Origin: Bradyrhizobium manausense
GTDB lineage: Bacteria > Pseudomonadota > Alphaproteobacteria > Rhizobiales > Xanthobacteraceae
Direction of reading: 5' to 3'
Assembly (NCBI RefSeq): GCF_018129685.1
Contig: NZ_JAFCLG010000019.1
Coordinates: forward strand, 54,331 to 118,330
DNA: 64,000 nt
Numbering within the stretch: position 1 is the first letter of the stretch; each line of letters starts with the position of its first letter. Positions 17,424 through 28,968 of this stretch are shown piece after piece. The notes beneath the pieces are model-generated. The model saw nothing but the letters and a program-made list of their open reading frames with translations, was not told where the DNA came from and searched no databases. The translations under genes were made by a program, and so were the position numbers.

Positions 17424-18070
17424 TTAGTGGTCCCTAAGCTAGTATTGCCACATATGTGGCTAGTGAAGCCCCCATCAGTTTGTGAGCGGGTTGGCGTTTC
17501 CTTTCGCAATGAGGCATGAATTGGGCAGTAATTCTGTTCCGTGTCGTCATGAAATATCTTGTGATCCGAATCGATATTCAGGTGATGTTCCGTAATCTTC
17601 CCCTTTAACGGTTCGTTAACTTACTGATTACTTGGCAATACTGTAAAACAAAGTTGTTATTCTTCGGATTTAGAATTGGGTAAGTATTCGGCGGACGCGG
17701 TCTGCGTGTCGCAGGTCACGCCTCAGCGAGTCGTGTTCATGGCCGCTATGCGCTGGGGGCAGGAACGAACGGCCGATGGCCGACGGAACGCGCGTGGCAA
17801 TTCCGTGTCGTGGGAGGTTCGTGGCAGGCTCGGAGATCGCGCATCCCGATGTGCGACGAACTGGCGATGAAACGCGGCGCCTTTAATTTGGCGTCATGTT
17901 GCACGTGCGCGCCTGCTATGTTAGCAAAGCCGCGATTTTAACGGATCCGGCACGTCCCGTGTCGGCCGAGAATCAAAGTCCCGCTTGAATTCCAAGGGCT
18001 TGGATCGCTAGGCGCCGCTTCGTGGCGACGGTTTTTCCCTTGCGAGTTTGACAGCACAAAGAGCGCGTCT
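17424..18070. other. Divergent intergenic region between rlpA-like and atpH
   Basis: About 650 bases without a convincing gene. The part at 17510-17680 is clearly AT-richer than its surroundings and should hold promoters for both flanking transcription units. It contains a perfect TTAA-N7-TTAA site and a nearby GAATC (GANTC) methylation site. One short frame at 17676-17870 has Arg-rich, non-protein-like composition and was not called. Confidence 0.6.
17605..17619. promoter_or_regulatory. CtrA-type box TTAA-N7-TTAA
   Basis: TTAACGGTTCGTTAA gives the full TTAA-N7-TTAA consensus recognised by the cell-cycle regulator CtrA in alphaproteobacteria. It is 182 bases upstream of the rlpA-like start and 452 bases upstream of atpH. 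A GANTC site for CcrM methylation occurs at 17568-17572. The septal function of RlpA makes cell-cycle control plausible; a single site can also occur by chance. Confidence 0.45.
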
Positions 18071-18630
18071 GTGGCTGCAGAAGATACGTCCGTTTCAGGT
18101 GTGTCCGGCCGTTATGCAACGGCCTTGTTTGAACTGGCCCGCGACCAGAAAGTGGTCGACGAGGTCAAAGCCGATCTCGAGAAATTCGAGGGGCTGTTGA
18201 CCGAAAGCGCTGATCTCAAGCGCCTCGTCCGCAGTCCGGTTTTCGCGGCTGACGCCCAGTCCAGGGCCCTCTCGGCCGTGCTGGACAAGGCGGGCATCGG
18301 CGGCATCTCCGCCAATTTCCTCAAAGTGCTGACCGCCAACCGTCGCCTCTTCGTGGTGGCAGACGTCATTCGCGGCTATCGCGCCCTCGTCGCCAAGTTC
18401 AAGGGCGAGGCGACCGCGGACGTCACGGTCGCGGAAGCGCTGTCGGACAAGAATCTCGACGCCCTCAAGGTTGCCCTGAAGTCGGTGACCGGCAAGGACG
18501 TCGCGCTCAACGTGAAGATCGATCCCTCGATCATCGGTGGCCTCGTCGTGAAGCTTGGCAGCCGCATGGTCGATAGTTCGCTTCGCACCAAACTCAATTC
18601 GATCAAGCACGCGATGAAAGAGGCAGGCTG

Positions 18631-18631
<1 letters not shown>
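18071..18631 (+). CDS. atpH: F1Fo ATP synthase delta subunit
   Basis: Peripheral stalk subunit linking F1 to Fo. 186 residues beginning at a GTG, with the family opening GRYATALFELARD near residue 13 and the C-terminal DPSIIGGLVVKLGSRMVDSSL signature. It is first in atpHAGDC, the usual split arrangement in this class where Fo genes lie elsewhere. Its TGA shares one base with the atpA ATG (TGATG), indicating translational coupling. Confidence 0.95.
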
Positions 18632-20160
<1,529 letters not shown>

Positions 20161-20167
20161 GAAGCGC

Positions 20168-20253
20168 CGTCATGGCCGGGCTTGTCCCGGCCATCCACGC
20201 CTCGCGGCGTGGAGGCAGGTACGTGGATGCCCGGGACACGCCCGGGCATGACG
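20168..20253. repeat. Dispersed CGTCATGGCCGGGC palindrome within the atp operon
   Basis: Imperfect ~32-base inverted arms at 20168-20199 and 20222-20253 (CGTCATGGCCGGGCTTGTCC and its near complement) fill the atpA-atpG gap. A related copy lies at 36597-36680. It could form a large mRNA hairpin and influence relative synthesis of the operon's subunits. Confidence 0.75.
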
Positions 20254-20305
20254 ACAGGATAGGGTCGCGGTCCAGCCACAGGCTGATCGCCGGGGTGAAC
20301 GAAGA

Positions 20306-21178
20306 ATGGCGTCACTTAAAGACATGCGCGTCCGCATCGCCTCCACCAAGGCGACGCAAAAGATCACCAAGGCCATGCAGATGGTCGCGGCCTCGAAGCT
20401 GCGCCGCGCGCAGACCGCCGCGGAAGCTGCGCGTCCCTATGCCGACAAGATGAGCGCGGTGATCTCCAACATCGCAAGCGCCGCCGCAGGTTCGCCCGGC
20501 GCACCGGCGCTCATGGCCGGCACCGGCCGCGATCAGGTTCACCTGCTGCTGGTCTGCACCGGCGAGCGCGGACTATCAGGCGCGTTCAACTCGTCGATCG
20601 TGCGTCTCGCCCGCGAGCGCGCGCTGGCCCTGATGAACCAGGGCAAGGAAGTGAAATTCTTCTGTGTCGGCCGCAAGGGCTATGAGCAGCTCCGCCGCCA
20701 GTTCGACAAGCAGATCGTCGAGCACCTCGATCTTCGCAGCGTGCGCCAGCTCGGCTTCGTCAACGCCGAAGACATCGCCAAGAAGGTTCTGGCGCGTTTC
20801 GACAACGGCGAGTTCGACGTCTGCACGTTGTTCTACTCGCGTTTCAAGTCGGTGATCGCGCAGATCCCGACCGCCCAGCAGATCATTCCGCTGGTGGTCG
20901 AAGAGGGCGCCGGTGCCAGCACGACATCTTATGAATACGAGCCGGAAGAGGACGAGATCCTCACCCGCCTGCTGCCGCGCAACCTCGCGATCCAGATCTT
21001 CCGCGCGCTGCTCGAGAACAACGCCTCGTTCTACGGCGCTCAGATGAGCGCGATGGACAATGCGACGCGCAACGCCGGTGAGATGATCCGCAAGCAGACG
21101 CTGGTCTACAACCGCACGCGTCAGGCGCAGATCACCAAGGAACTGATCGAAATCATCTCGGGTGCCGAGGCCGTCTGA
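20306..21178 (+). CDS. atpG: F1Fo ATP synthase gamma subunit
   Basis: The rotating central shaft of F1. 290 residues beginning with the canonical MASLKDMRVRIASTKATQKI and ending with the conserved coiled-coil segment around NATRNAGEMIRK and RTRQAQITKELIEIISGAEA. Third gene of the operon, 145 bases after atpA because of an intervening palindromic repeat. Confidence 0.97.
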   Translation: MASLKDMRVRIASTKATQKITKAMQMVAASKLRRAQTAAEAARPYADKMSAVISNIASAAAGSPGAPALMAGTGRDQVHLLLVCTGERGLSGAFNSSIVRLARERALALMNQGKEVKFFCVGRKGYEQLRRQFDKQIVEHLDLRSVRQLGFVNAEDIAKKVLARFDNGEFDVCTLFYSRFKSVIAQIPTAQQIIPLVVEEGAGASTTSYEYEPEEDEILTRLLPRNLAIQIFRALLENNASFYGAQMSAMDNATRNAGEMIRKQTLVYNRTRQAQITKELIEIISGAEAV

Positions 21179-21261
21179 TCAAGGCGCTTCAGCACCCGTC
21201 AAACGCAACATCCCGGTCAGATTGACCGCGGTTCAGAAGTTCGGATCGAAGGAGACATTCA

Positions 21262-22695
<1,434 letters not shown>

Positions 22696-22698
22696 GAG

Positions 22699-22782
22699 GC
22701 GAATAGCGAATAGGGAGTGGCGAGTAGAATCTATTCGCCATTCGCCATTCGCCACTCGCCCGTTCGCTACTCACCATTCGCA
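22699..22782. repeat. Iterated CGAATAG/CGCCATT short repeats between atpD and atpC
   Basis: The gap is filled by short near-repeats: GCGAATAGCGAATAGGGAGT, then GGCGAGTAGAATC, then ATTCGCCATTCGCCATTCGC, CACTCGCC and further partial copies. The first half is roughly complementary to the second, so the RNA can fold into an imperfect hairpin. The composition is unlike the flanking genes. Confidence 0.7.
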
Positions 22783-22793
22783 AGGCGTTCCCC

Positions 22794-23201
22794 ATGGCCA
22801 CCTTCCACTTCGATCTCGTTTCTCCGGAAAAGCTCGCCTTCTCGGGCGAAGTCGACCAGGTCGACATTCCCGGCGTCGAGGGTGATTTCGGCGTGCTGGC
22901 CGGTCATGCGCCGGTCGTGGCCGCGATCCGCCCGGGCATTCTCACCATCACCACCGCTGGCAAGCACGAAAAGGTCATCGTGCTCGGAGGTCTCGCCGAA
23001 GTCTCCGAAAAGGGCCTGACCGTGCTGGCCGACGTTGCGACCTCGCTGGACGAACTCGACCGGGCCCAGTTCGCCGAGACCATCTCGGAGATGGAAGAGG
23101 GCCTGAAGGAAAAGGAAGGCGACGAGCTGGACAACGCGATTGCGCGGCTCGACCACTACAAGAGCATCCAGCAGCAGGTCTCCTCGACGGCGATGCACTA
23201 A
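22794..23201 (+). CDS. atpC: F1Fo ATP synthase epsilon subunit
   Basis: Regulatory subunit of F1 that inhibits ATP hydrolysis. 135 residues: the N-terminal beta-sandwich (FHFDLVSPEKLAFSGEVDQV, then EGDFGVLAGHAPVV) and a helical C-terminus (LDELDRAQFAETISEMEEGL). Last gene of the operon. Certain family. Confidence 0.96.
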   Translation: MATFHFDLVSPEKLAFSGEVDQVDIPGVEGDFGVLAGHAPVVAAIRPGILTITTAGKHEKVIVLGGLAEVSEKGLTVLADVATSLDELDRAQFAETISEMEEGLKEKEGDELDNAIARLDHYKSIQQQVSSTAMH

Positions 23202-23363
23202 TCGCCGCATCGCGCTTGCGATCGCGTTGCGCACCGTGGCTCTTCTCAAAAACTGCAATGAATTCAGCGCTCGTCACCACCGTGGCGGGCGCTGAAACTT
23301 TGTTGCACCGCGCCGGAGATAGCGGCATTCTGCGGCCGCAAAAAGTTCCAGGGCAGGTCGCAG

Positions 23364-25001
23364 ATGAAGCGCAAGATCGCGGCGATTTTCGCGGCCGATA
23401 TTGCCGGTTATTCGAGGCTCGTTGCGGAAGACGAGGAAGAGACGCTGCGGCGCCTGGCCTCCTATCGTCTGGTCATTGACGATTTCATCGCCAAGGCCAG
23501 CGGGCGCATCTTCAACACCGCCGGTGACGCCGTGCTCGCCGAGTTCCCGAGCGCGGTGGAAGCGGTGCGCTGCGCGATCGACATCCAGGAGAGCCTCCGA
23601 ACCCGCAACATGGCCTATCCGCCGAGCCGGCAGATGTCGTTCCGCATCGGCATCACCATCGGCGATGTGGTCGAGCGCGATGGCGATCTGCTGGGTGACG
23701 GCGTCAACATCGCAGCAAGGCTCGAAGGCCTCGCCGAGGTCGGCGGCATCTGCGTCTCCCGTGCCGTGCACGAGCAGGTCGCCAACAAGCTGTCGGTGCA
23801 GTTCGCCGACATCGGCGCGCAGGAGGTCAAGAACATCCCGACGCCGGTGCACGCCTACATGGTGGCGATGCGGCGCGAGGACGGGACCTACGCCACGCCG
23901 CAGGTGAAGAAAGTTGCCAAGGCATCGCCCGCGCCGAACTGGATGTGGCCGCTGGTGGTCGGCGTCGTCTCCATCGTCGCGATCGGCGTCGGCGGCTTCC
24001 TCTATTTCACCAAGCTCGAGCTGGCGCCCGGCGCAAAGCAAATCGCCTCGGATGCGACGGCCTCCCCGGTACCGTCGCCTTCCTCGGCACCGCCGCCCGC
24101 CGTCACCGCGAGCCCGTCGCCGAGCCCAACGCAATCCGCGAGCGCGCCGCCCGCGCCACTCCCCGGCCCAGGCGGCGAAAAACTGGTTGCGAACGCCGTG
24201 CCGTTCGTCGGCGAGCGGGTCCATGCGGCTCTCGAGAAGGAATATCTTGCGGCGGCGGACTACAAGGCCTTTGCCCTGAACGTCAACGGCAACAATGCCT
24301 ATGTCGCTGGGCAGACCAGCGAGGATGCCGCCAGGAACGCCGCGTTGGAGCAGTGCCAGAAGCGTGCAGACGCCGTGCAATCGCCGCGTCGCTGCGAGGT
24401 GTATGCCGTCGGCAATATCGTGGTCTACGCGCATGGCAAACCGCCGATGCCGCCGACACCATGGGTTCGTCGCGATTCCACGACGGAGCGGCCGTTTGTC
24501 GCCAAGGACATGCCGATGGTGCGCGATCAGGGTAAGGGACGGCTGGAAGGCGGGTATCTTTCGAGCCGGAAGTCCCGTTCGATCGCGCTCGGACCGGGAG
24601 GACAATTCATCTTCAATGTCGCGAGCGACTCGGTCGAGGAATCGACGCGCCGTTCGCTGGAGTCCTGCGGCGCCCTGGCCGGAGTTGCCTGCATGGTCGT
24701 TGCGGTCGACGATGTCTTCGTCGTGCCGGTGCCGATGCTGATGAAGGCGACTGGATTCTTCAAGGCCGCGAGTAATTCATCCATCGTCGCAACCGAGCGC
24801 GACGAGGTGGCGCGCCAGCTTGCCGATGCTGCTTCTGGCTGGAATGCCGTGGCGGTGGGGACCGCGGGCCGCGCAGGCATCGCGGTGAAGGCTGCTTCCG
24901 AGCAGAGCGCCGTCAATGACGCTCTCGGCAATTGCGCCAAGCGCGACAGCGATTGCCACGTGATCGCGATCGGTCCGTTCACGGTGGGGCCGGCGAATTA
25001 G
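23364..25001 (+). CDS. Class III adenylate/guanylate cyclase with membrane anchor and three C-terminal repeats
   Basis: 545 residues. The catalytic CHD domain is N-terminal (about 1-170). The two metal-binding aspartates are D12 (FAADIAGYS) and D55 (NTAGDAVLAE), with the GDGVNIAARLEG segment at 111-122 carrying N115 and R119. One membrane helix lies at about 196-215, followed by a Pro/Ser/Ala-rich linker (231-270). The C-terminal part would be periplasmic and contains three related modules near 300-357, 404-455 and 491-541, each with an A..AL..C...C.V.A pattern resembling DUF4189-like domains. The catalytic domain should make cAMP (or cGMP) in the cytoplasm; the repeats may sense something outside. 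Single gene 163 bases after atpC. Confidence 0.88.
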   Translation: MKRKIAAIFAADIAGYSRLVAEDEEETLRRLASYRLVIDDFIAKASGRIFNTAGDAVLAEFPSAVEAVRCAIDIQESLRTRNMAYPPSRQMSFRIGITIGDVVERDGDLLGDGVNIAARLEGLAEVGGICVSRAVHEQVANKLSVQFADIGAQEVKNIPTPVHAYMVAMRREDGTYATPQVKKVAKASPAPNWMWPLVVGVVSIVAIGVGGFLYFTKLELAPGAKQIASDATASPVPSPSSAPPPAVTASPSPSPTQSASAPPAPLPGPGGEKLVANAVPFVGERVHAALEKEYLAAADYKAFALNVNGNNAYVAGQTSEDAARNAALEQCQKRADAVQSPRRCEVYAVGNIVVYAHGKPPMPPTPWVRRDSTTERPFVAKDMPMVRDQGKGRLEGGYLSSRKSRSIALGPGGQFIFNVASDSVEESTRRSLESCGALAGVACMVVAVDDVFVVPVPMLMKATGFFKAASNSSIVATERDEVARQLADAASGWNAVAVGTAGRAGIAVKAASEQSAVNDALGNCAKRDSDCHVIAIGPFTVGPAN

Positions 25002-25055
25002 CGCGGCACTCAGATTTCCGACGAAAACTCTCTCATCATTTCAGCCCCCTCCCTA

Positions 25056-25075
25056 CTGTGCATGGGGTTGTTTTC
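25056..25075 (+). repeat. 20-base dispersed motif, copy 1
   Basis: CTGTGCATGGGGTTGTTTTC, preceded by CTA, lies between the converging cyclase and RppH genes. Identical 20-base copies occur at 54375-54394 and 56726-56745, all on the plus strand and all in non-coding gaps. Confidence 0.8.
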
Positions 25076-25080
25076 ACGGC

Positions 25081-25581
25081 CTACCCGGCAAAGGACGCAA
25101 ACTGCTCCGCCACCGCGCGATAGACCTCGCGGCGGAACGGCACCACGAGGTCGGCGACGCGGTCGAGGCGCTCCCACCGCCATGCATCGAACTCCGCGGG
25201 CTGGCCGTTGCGCGGCGTCAGCGGGTCGATCTCGTCATCTCTGCCCGTGAAGCGCAACGCGAACCATTTCTGGCGCTGGCCGCGAAATTTCGCGAGCCGA
25301 TGCGTCTGCGGTCCGTCATAGGGCGGGAATTCGTAGGTGAGCCAGTCGGTCTCGCCGAGATAACAGGCGCTTCTGACGTTGGTCTCTTCCCACAGCTCGC
25401 GCATGGCGGCATCGCGCAGGTTCTCACCCTCGTCGACGCCGCCTTGCGGCATCTGCCAGTCGAGTCCGGGCAGGATGATCTCGGGGCCGTCGCCCTTGAA
25501 GCGATGCCCGATCAGCACGCGGCCGTCGGCATTGAACAGCGCGATGCCGACATTGGGACGGTAGGGTTTTTCGTTGGTCAC
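25081..25581 (-). CDS. rppH: RppH-type Nudix RNA pyrophosphohydrolase (first of two)
   Basis: 166 residues with a full Nudix box (GGVDEGENLRDAAMRELWEE) around residues 47-66 and the RppH features YRPNVGIALFN at the start, WQMPQGG, and RGQRQKWFALRF. RppH removes pyrophosphate from 5'-triphosphate RNA or cleaves dinucleoside polyphosphates. A second, clearly related gene lies immediately upstream on the same strand. Which of the two is the main RNA enzyme cannot be told. Confidence 0.9.
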   Translation of the reverse strand: MTNEKPYRPNVGIALFNADGRVLIGHRFKGDGPEIILPGLDWQMPQGGVDEGENLRDAAMRELWEETNVRSACYLGETDWLTYEFPPYDGPQTHRLAKFRGQRQKWFALRFTGRDDEIDPLTPRNGQPAEFDAWRWERLDRVADLVVPFRREVYRAVAEQFASFAG

Positions 25582-25644
25582 GCGGAATCCCTCATTGCCA
25601 GCCCGAGCGATGCCTTAGCACCGAACCCCGGGTGACAATTTGAA

Positions 25645-26151
25645 TTAGTCATGCGCAAGCGCGGAAAATTCCTTCACCACGCGCTCATAGACCGGGCGCT
25701 TGAACGGGATGATCAGTGAGGGGAGATTCTTCATCGGTTCCCAGCGCCAGCTGACGAACTCGGCCTTGTGGCCGCCGCCGCCGGGCTTCTCGACATTGAT
25801 CTCGCTGTCCTTGCCGGTGAAGCGCACCGCGAACCATTTCTGCCGCTGTCCGCGGTAGCGGCCCTTCCAGGCGCGGCCCGCAACAGTGCGCGGGATGTCG
25901 TAGATCAGCCAGTCCGGCACCTCGCCGAGCCGTTCGATCGAACGCACGCTGGTCTCTTCATAGAGCTCGCGCTTGGCGGCGTCCCAATTGTCCTCGCCGG
26001 GATCGACGCCGCCCTGCGGCATCTGCCAGACATGGCTGTCGTCGACATGCTCGATCCCGCCGGCGCGCCGGCCGATGAACACCAGGCCCTTCGTGTTGAT
26101 CAGCATCACCCCGACGCAGGTTCGGTAGGGCAGATCCTCATAACGCGCCAT
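25645..26151 (-). CDS. RppH-type Nudix hydrolase (second of two)
   Basis: 168 residues from ATG 26151, preceded by GAGGGGTTTGGCGGA; an upstream in-frame extension to 26211 lacks such a site. Nudix box GGVDPGEDNWDAAKRELYEE and the RppH hallmark RGQRQKWFAVRFTG are present; WQMPQGG precedes the box. Paralogue of the next gene, with a start-to-stop gap of 63 bases. Expected function: (di)nucleoside polyphosphate hydrolase or RNA pyrophosphohydrolase. Confidence 0.9.
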   Translation of the reverse strand: MARYEDLPYRTCVGVMLINTKGLVFIGRRAGGIEHVDDSHVWQMPQGGVDPGEDNWDAAKRELYEETSVRSIERLGEVPDWLIYDIPRTVAGRAWKGRYRGQRQKWFAVRFTGKDSEINVEKPGGGGHKAEFVSWRWEPMKNLPSLIIPFKRPVYERVVKEFSALAHD

Positions 26152-26220
26152 TCCGCCAAACCCCTCGCGTACTGACGGTCCACTCCCGGGCGCGCGCCCG
26201 TGGCGGACCAATTCGTTGAT

Positions 26221-27438
26221 TTAGCTGGATTTTGATTTCAGCATCGCGGTTGTCAATGGCACCAATAGGATACCCCGGTCGCTCAAGGTCTTGATCCAGG
26301 CGCTGATCCGTTCGATCGAGACCGGCAGCGCCGAGGCGGTGCCGATGGCGACACCGCGCTCCCGTGCGGTCGATTCCAGCTTGTTCAGGGCGCGGTCGAT
26401 CTCGGTCGGGGTCGGCACCGCATCCAGCGCGATATCCCCCTTGCCGAAAGGTACGGCGAAGCTCCCGGCCGCCTGGGCTGCGATGCTGCGGGGCGAGGAG
26501 CCGTCGTCGAAGAAGCCGAGCCCGCGCTTGGACGCCTCGCGGATGATGGGCTGCATCGCGGCATCCGTCGCGATGAAGCGGGCACCCATGAAATTGGCAA
26601 GGCCGGCATAACCCTGCATCCGGCTGAGGTGCCAATAGAGGCGGTCTGCGTTCTGGTCGGGGGTAAGCGAGGTCAGCAGCGTCTGCGGGCCAGGGTCGTT
26701 GTCCGGGAAGTCGTAGGGCTCCATCGGGATCTGCAGGAAGATCTCGTGGCGCTGGGCGCGGGCGCGCTCTGCGAGCTTGCCGGGGTCGGCGCCATAGGGC
26801 GTGAAAGCCAGCGTTATCGCGCCCGGCAGCTTCATGATCGCTTCGGTGGTCTTGGCAGCGCCGACGCCGAGGCCGCCGATCACGATCGCGACCACAGGCA
26901 TTTTGGCTGCCTTGGCCCGGTCGGCTTCGGCTGCGTAGACGTTGAACGGCTTGAGGTCGCCTGACATCGCGGGGATCATGCCGTAGCGGGACTTCTCCAG
27001 CAGTTTTGGATCGATTCCGGCCATGACCGCCGGTGCTGCGGACGCTTCGCCCTTGTCGGCGGCCTCGCCCGCGCCAATCAGCACGTCGCGGCGCTCACCG
27101 GTCGAACCGTCGATCATGGTGACGGTCTTGTGCTCGCCGGAGACCGCCTGTTTCGGCGTCTCCTTGGTCGCATGCTTGCCCTCTTGAGCCTGCTCCTCGC
27201 CGTGGCCGGCGGCAGGCTTCTCATCGGTGGCTTTGGGATCGCGAATCGCGATCCGCGTCATCGGCTCGCCGCCGAGCGGGTCCTTGTTGAAAATGGCAAA
27301 GCCGGCGAAGGCGACCAGGAACAGGCCGAGCATGACCGCCAGCGCCTGCGTGGCGGTGAACGGCAGCCGCAGCCGCCGCTTCCGGCGCGGCTTGTCCTGT
27401 CCGAGCGGGGCGCTCAGATCATCGGCCGTTTCAGTCAT
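26221..27438 (-). CDS. Divergent polysaccharide deacetylase family protein
   Basis: 405 residues: a Lys/Arg-rich cytoplasmic N-terminus (RRKRRLRLP), one membrane helix (about 31-51), a charged linker (60-130), then a periplasmic domain of the divergent polysaccharide deacetylase family with PVVAIVIGGLGVG, FTPYGADPGKLAERARAQRHE, the conserved IPMEPYDFPDNDPGP and a LGFFDDGSSP segment. The family sits next to ctpA and envC in many proteobacteria and is presumed to act on cell-envelope glycans; activity is not proven. Same strand as ctpA, with a terminator between. Confidence 0.88.
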   Translation of the reverse strand: MTETADDLSAPLGQDKPRRKRRLRLPFTATQALAVMLGLFLVAFAGFAIFNKDPLGGEPMTRIAIRDPKATDEKPAAGHGEEQAQEGKHATKETPKQAVSGEHKTVTMIDGSTGERRDVLIGAGEAADKGEASAAPAVMAGIDPKLLEKSRYGMIPAMSGDLKPFNVYAAEADRAKAAKMPVVAIVIGGLGVGAAKTTEAIMKLPGAITLAFTPYGADPGKLAERARAQRHEIFLQIPMEPYDFPDNDPGPQTLLTSLTPDQNADRLYWHLSRMQGYAGLANFMGARFIATDAAMQPIIREASKRGLGFFDDGSSPRSIAAQAAGSFAVPFGKGDIALDAVPTPTEIDRALNKLESTARERGVAIGTASALPVSIERISAWIKTLSDRGILLVPLTTAMLKSKSS

Positions 27439-27529
27439 GCGAGATCCCGAATCACTCGAACCGACGATACCACGGCGCGGTCAAGCGGCGGCAGGCCGGG
27501 ATAGGCCGGGGACGCCAGGAGTTCCCAAG

Positions 27530-27562
27530 CAAAAAGGGCGGCTCCTGGAGCCGCCCTTTTCG
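27530..27562. terminator. Bidirectional intrinsic terminator after ctpA
   Basis: AAAAGGGCGGCT (27532-27543) / AGCCGCCCTTTT (27549-27560) forms a perfect stem with a five-base loop. Read on the minus strand it ends ctpA; the A/T flanks allow it to work both ways. It separates ctpA from the deacetylase gene. Confidence 0.85.
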
Positions 27563-27606
27563 TTTGATCGGATGGTGCGCTTGGTTCGCCGCCTTAGTTT
27601 GCCGCC

Positions 27607-28968
27607 TTAGTTTGCGGCCTTGGGCTTGTCCGCGGGCGCCGCCTTGTTGTCGCTGCCGGGCGTCGGCGCTGCGGAGGCGCTGTTCTTGATGCCGTGGAGC
27701 AGGTCATCGGCCATCTTGAGCGCCTTGTCGTCCTTGGCGTCCGGCGGGACGTAGGACTGCGAACCGGTCTTCTCGTCGCCGTCGTTCTTGAGATGGCCGC
27801 GCAGCGAAGCTTCGCCCTTGGTGTCGGTGCGCGACTTCAGCTCGTCCGGCACGTCCTGCAGCACTTCGATATCGGGCACGATGCCCTTGGCCTGGATCGA
27901 CTTGCCCGACGGCGTGTAGTAGCGCGCCGTGGTGAGGCGCAGCGCGCCGTTGCCCGAGCCAAGCGGGATGATGGTCTGAACCGAGCCCTTGCCGAACGAG
28001 CGCGTGCCGACGATGGTCGCGCGCTTGTGATCCTGCAGCGCGCCGGCGACGATTTCCGACGCGGAGGCCGAACCGCCGTTGACGAGCACGATGACCGGCT
28101 TGCCCTTGGTGAGGTCGCCCGCATGCGCGGTGCGGCGCTGGGTTTCCTCGGCGTTGCGGCCGCGGGTCGAGACGATCTCGCCCTTCTCCAGGAACGAGTC
28201 GGACACGGTGACGGCTTCCTCGAGCAGGCCGCCCGGATTGTTGCGGAGGTCGATGATGTAGCCCTTGAGCTTGTCGCCGATCTGGGTCGAGAGGTTGGCG
28301 ACCTCCTTCTTCAGGCCTTCGGTGGTCTGCTCGTTGAAGGTCGTGATGCGGATATAGGCGATGTCGTCGGCCTCGACGCGCGCGCGCACCGAGCGGACGC
28401 GGATGTTGTCGCGCACCAGGGTGACGTCGATCGGATTGTCCTGGCCCTTGCGAATGATCTTGAGCTTGATCTTGGTGTTGACCGGGCCGCGCATCTTCTC
28501 GACCGCCTGGTTCAGGGTCAGGCCCTGCACCGCTTCGTCGTCGAGATTGGTGATGATGTCGTTGGCCATGACGCCGGCGCGCGACGCGGGCGTGTCGTCG
28601 ATCGGCGAGACCACCTTGATCAGGCCGTCTTCCATCGTGACCTCGATGCCGAGACCGCCGAACTCGCCGCGGGTCTGAACCTGCATGTCGCGGAAGCTCT
28701 TGGCATCCATGTAGCTCGAATGCGGGTCGAGGCCGGAGAGCATGCCGCTGATGGCGGATTCGATCAGCTTGGTGTCGTCGGGCTTCTCGACATAGTCGGA
28801 GCGCACGCGCTCGAAGACATCACCGAACAGATTGAGCTGGCGATAGGTGTCGGCGGTCGCGGCTCGCGCGCTGGAGCCCATGAACACCGCGCGCGGCTGG
28901 GTCACGAACAGCGTCAGCGCTGCGCCGGTGGCCGCGCTGAGGAGGATAACTGAAGTCTTGCGCATCAT
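27607..28968 (-). CDS. ctpA: Carboxy-terminal processing protease CtpA (S41 family)
   Basis: Periplasmic serine protease that trims C-termini of envelope proteins. 453 residues: signal peptide or anchor (about 5-36), a PDZ domain (about 96-170, with GGLGIEV and VSPIDDTPASRAGV) and the S41 catalytic core with the Ser/Lys dyad, S302 in NGGSASASEI and K327 in SFGKGSVQ. The C-terminal tail is Ala/Lys/Pro-rich. The ATG overlaps the stop of the envC-like gene by four bases, so the two are translationally coupled. Confidence 0.94.
   Translation of the reverse strand: MMRKTSVILLSAATGAALTLFVTQPRAVFMGSSARAATADTYRQLNLFGDVFERVRSDYVEKPDDTKLIESAISGMLSGLDPHSSYMDAKSFRDMQVQTRGEFGGLGIEVTMEDGLIKVVSPIDDTPASRAGVMANDIITNLDDEAVQGLTLNQAVEKMRGPVNTKIKLKIIRKGQDNPIDVTLVRDNIRVRSVRARVEADDIAYIRITTFNEQTTEGLKKEVANLSTQIGDKLKGYIIDLRNNPGGLLEEAVTVSDSFLEKGEIVSTRGRNAEETQRRTAHAGDLTKGKPVIVLVNGGSASASEIVAGALQDHKRATIVGTRSFGKGSVQTIIPLGSGNGALRLTTARYYTPSGKSIQAKGIVPDIEVLQDVPDELKSRTDTKGEASLRGHLKNDGDEKTGSQSYVPPDAKDDKALKMADDLLHGIKNSASAAPTPGSDNKAAPADKPKAAN

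Noticed and set aside
17676..17870. Possible 64-residue small gene in the rlpA-atpH gap
   Set aside because: Arg-rich composition, no ribosome-binding site and no recognisable motif.
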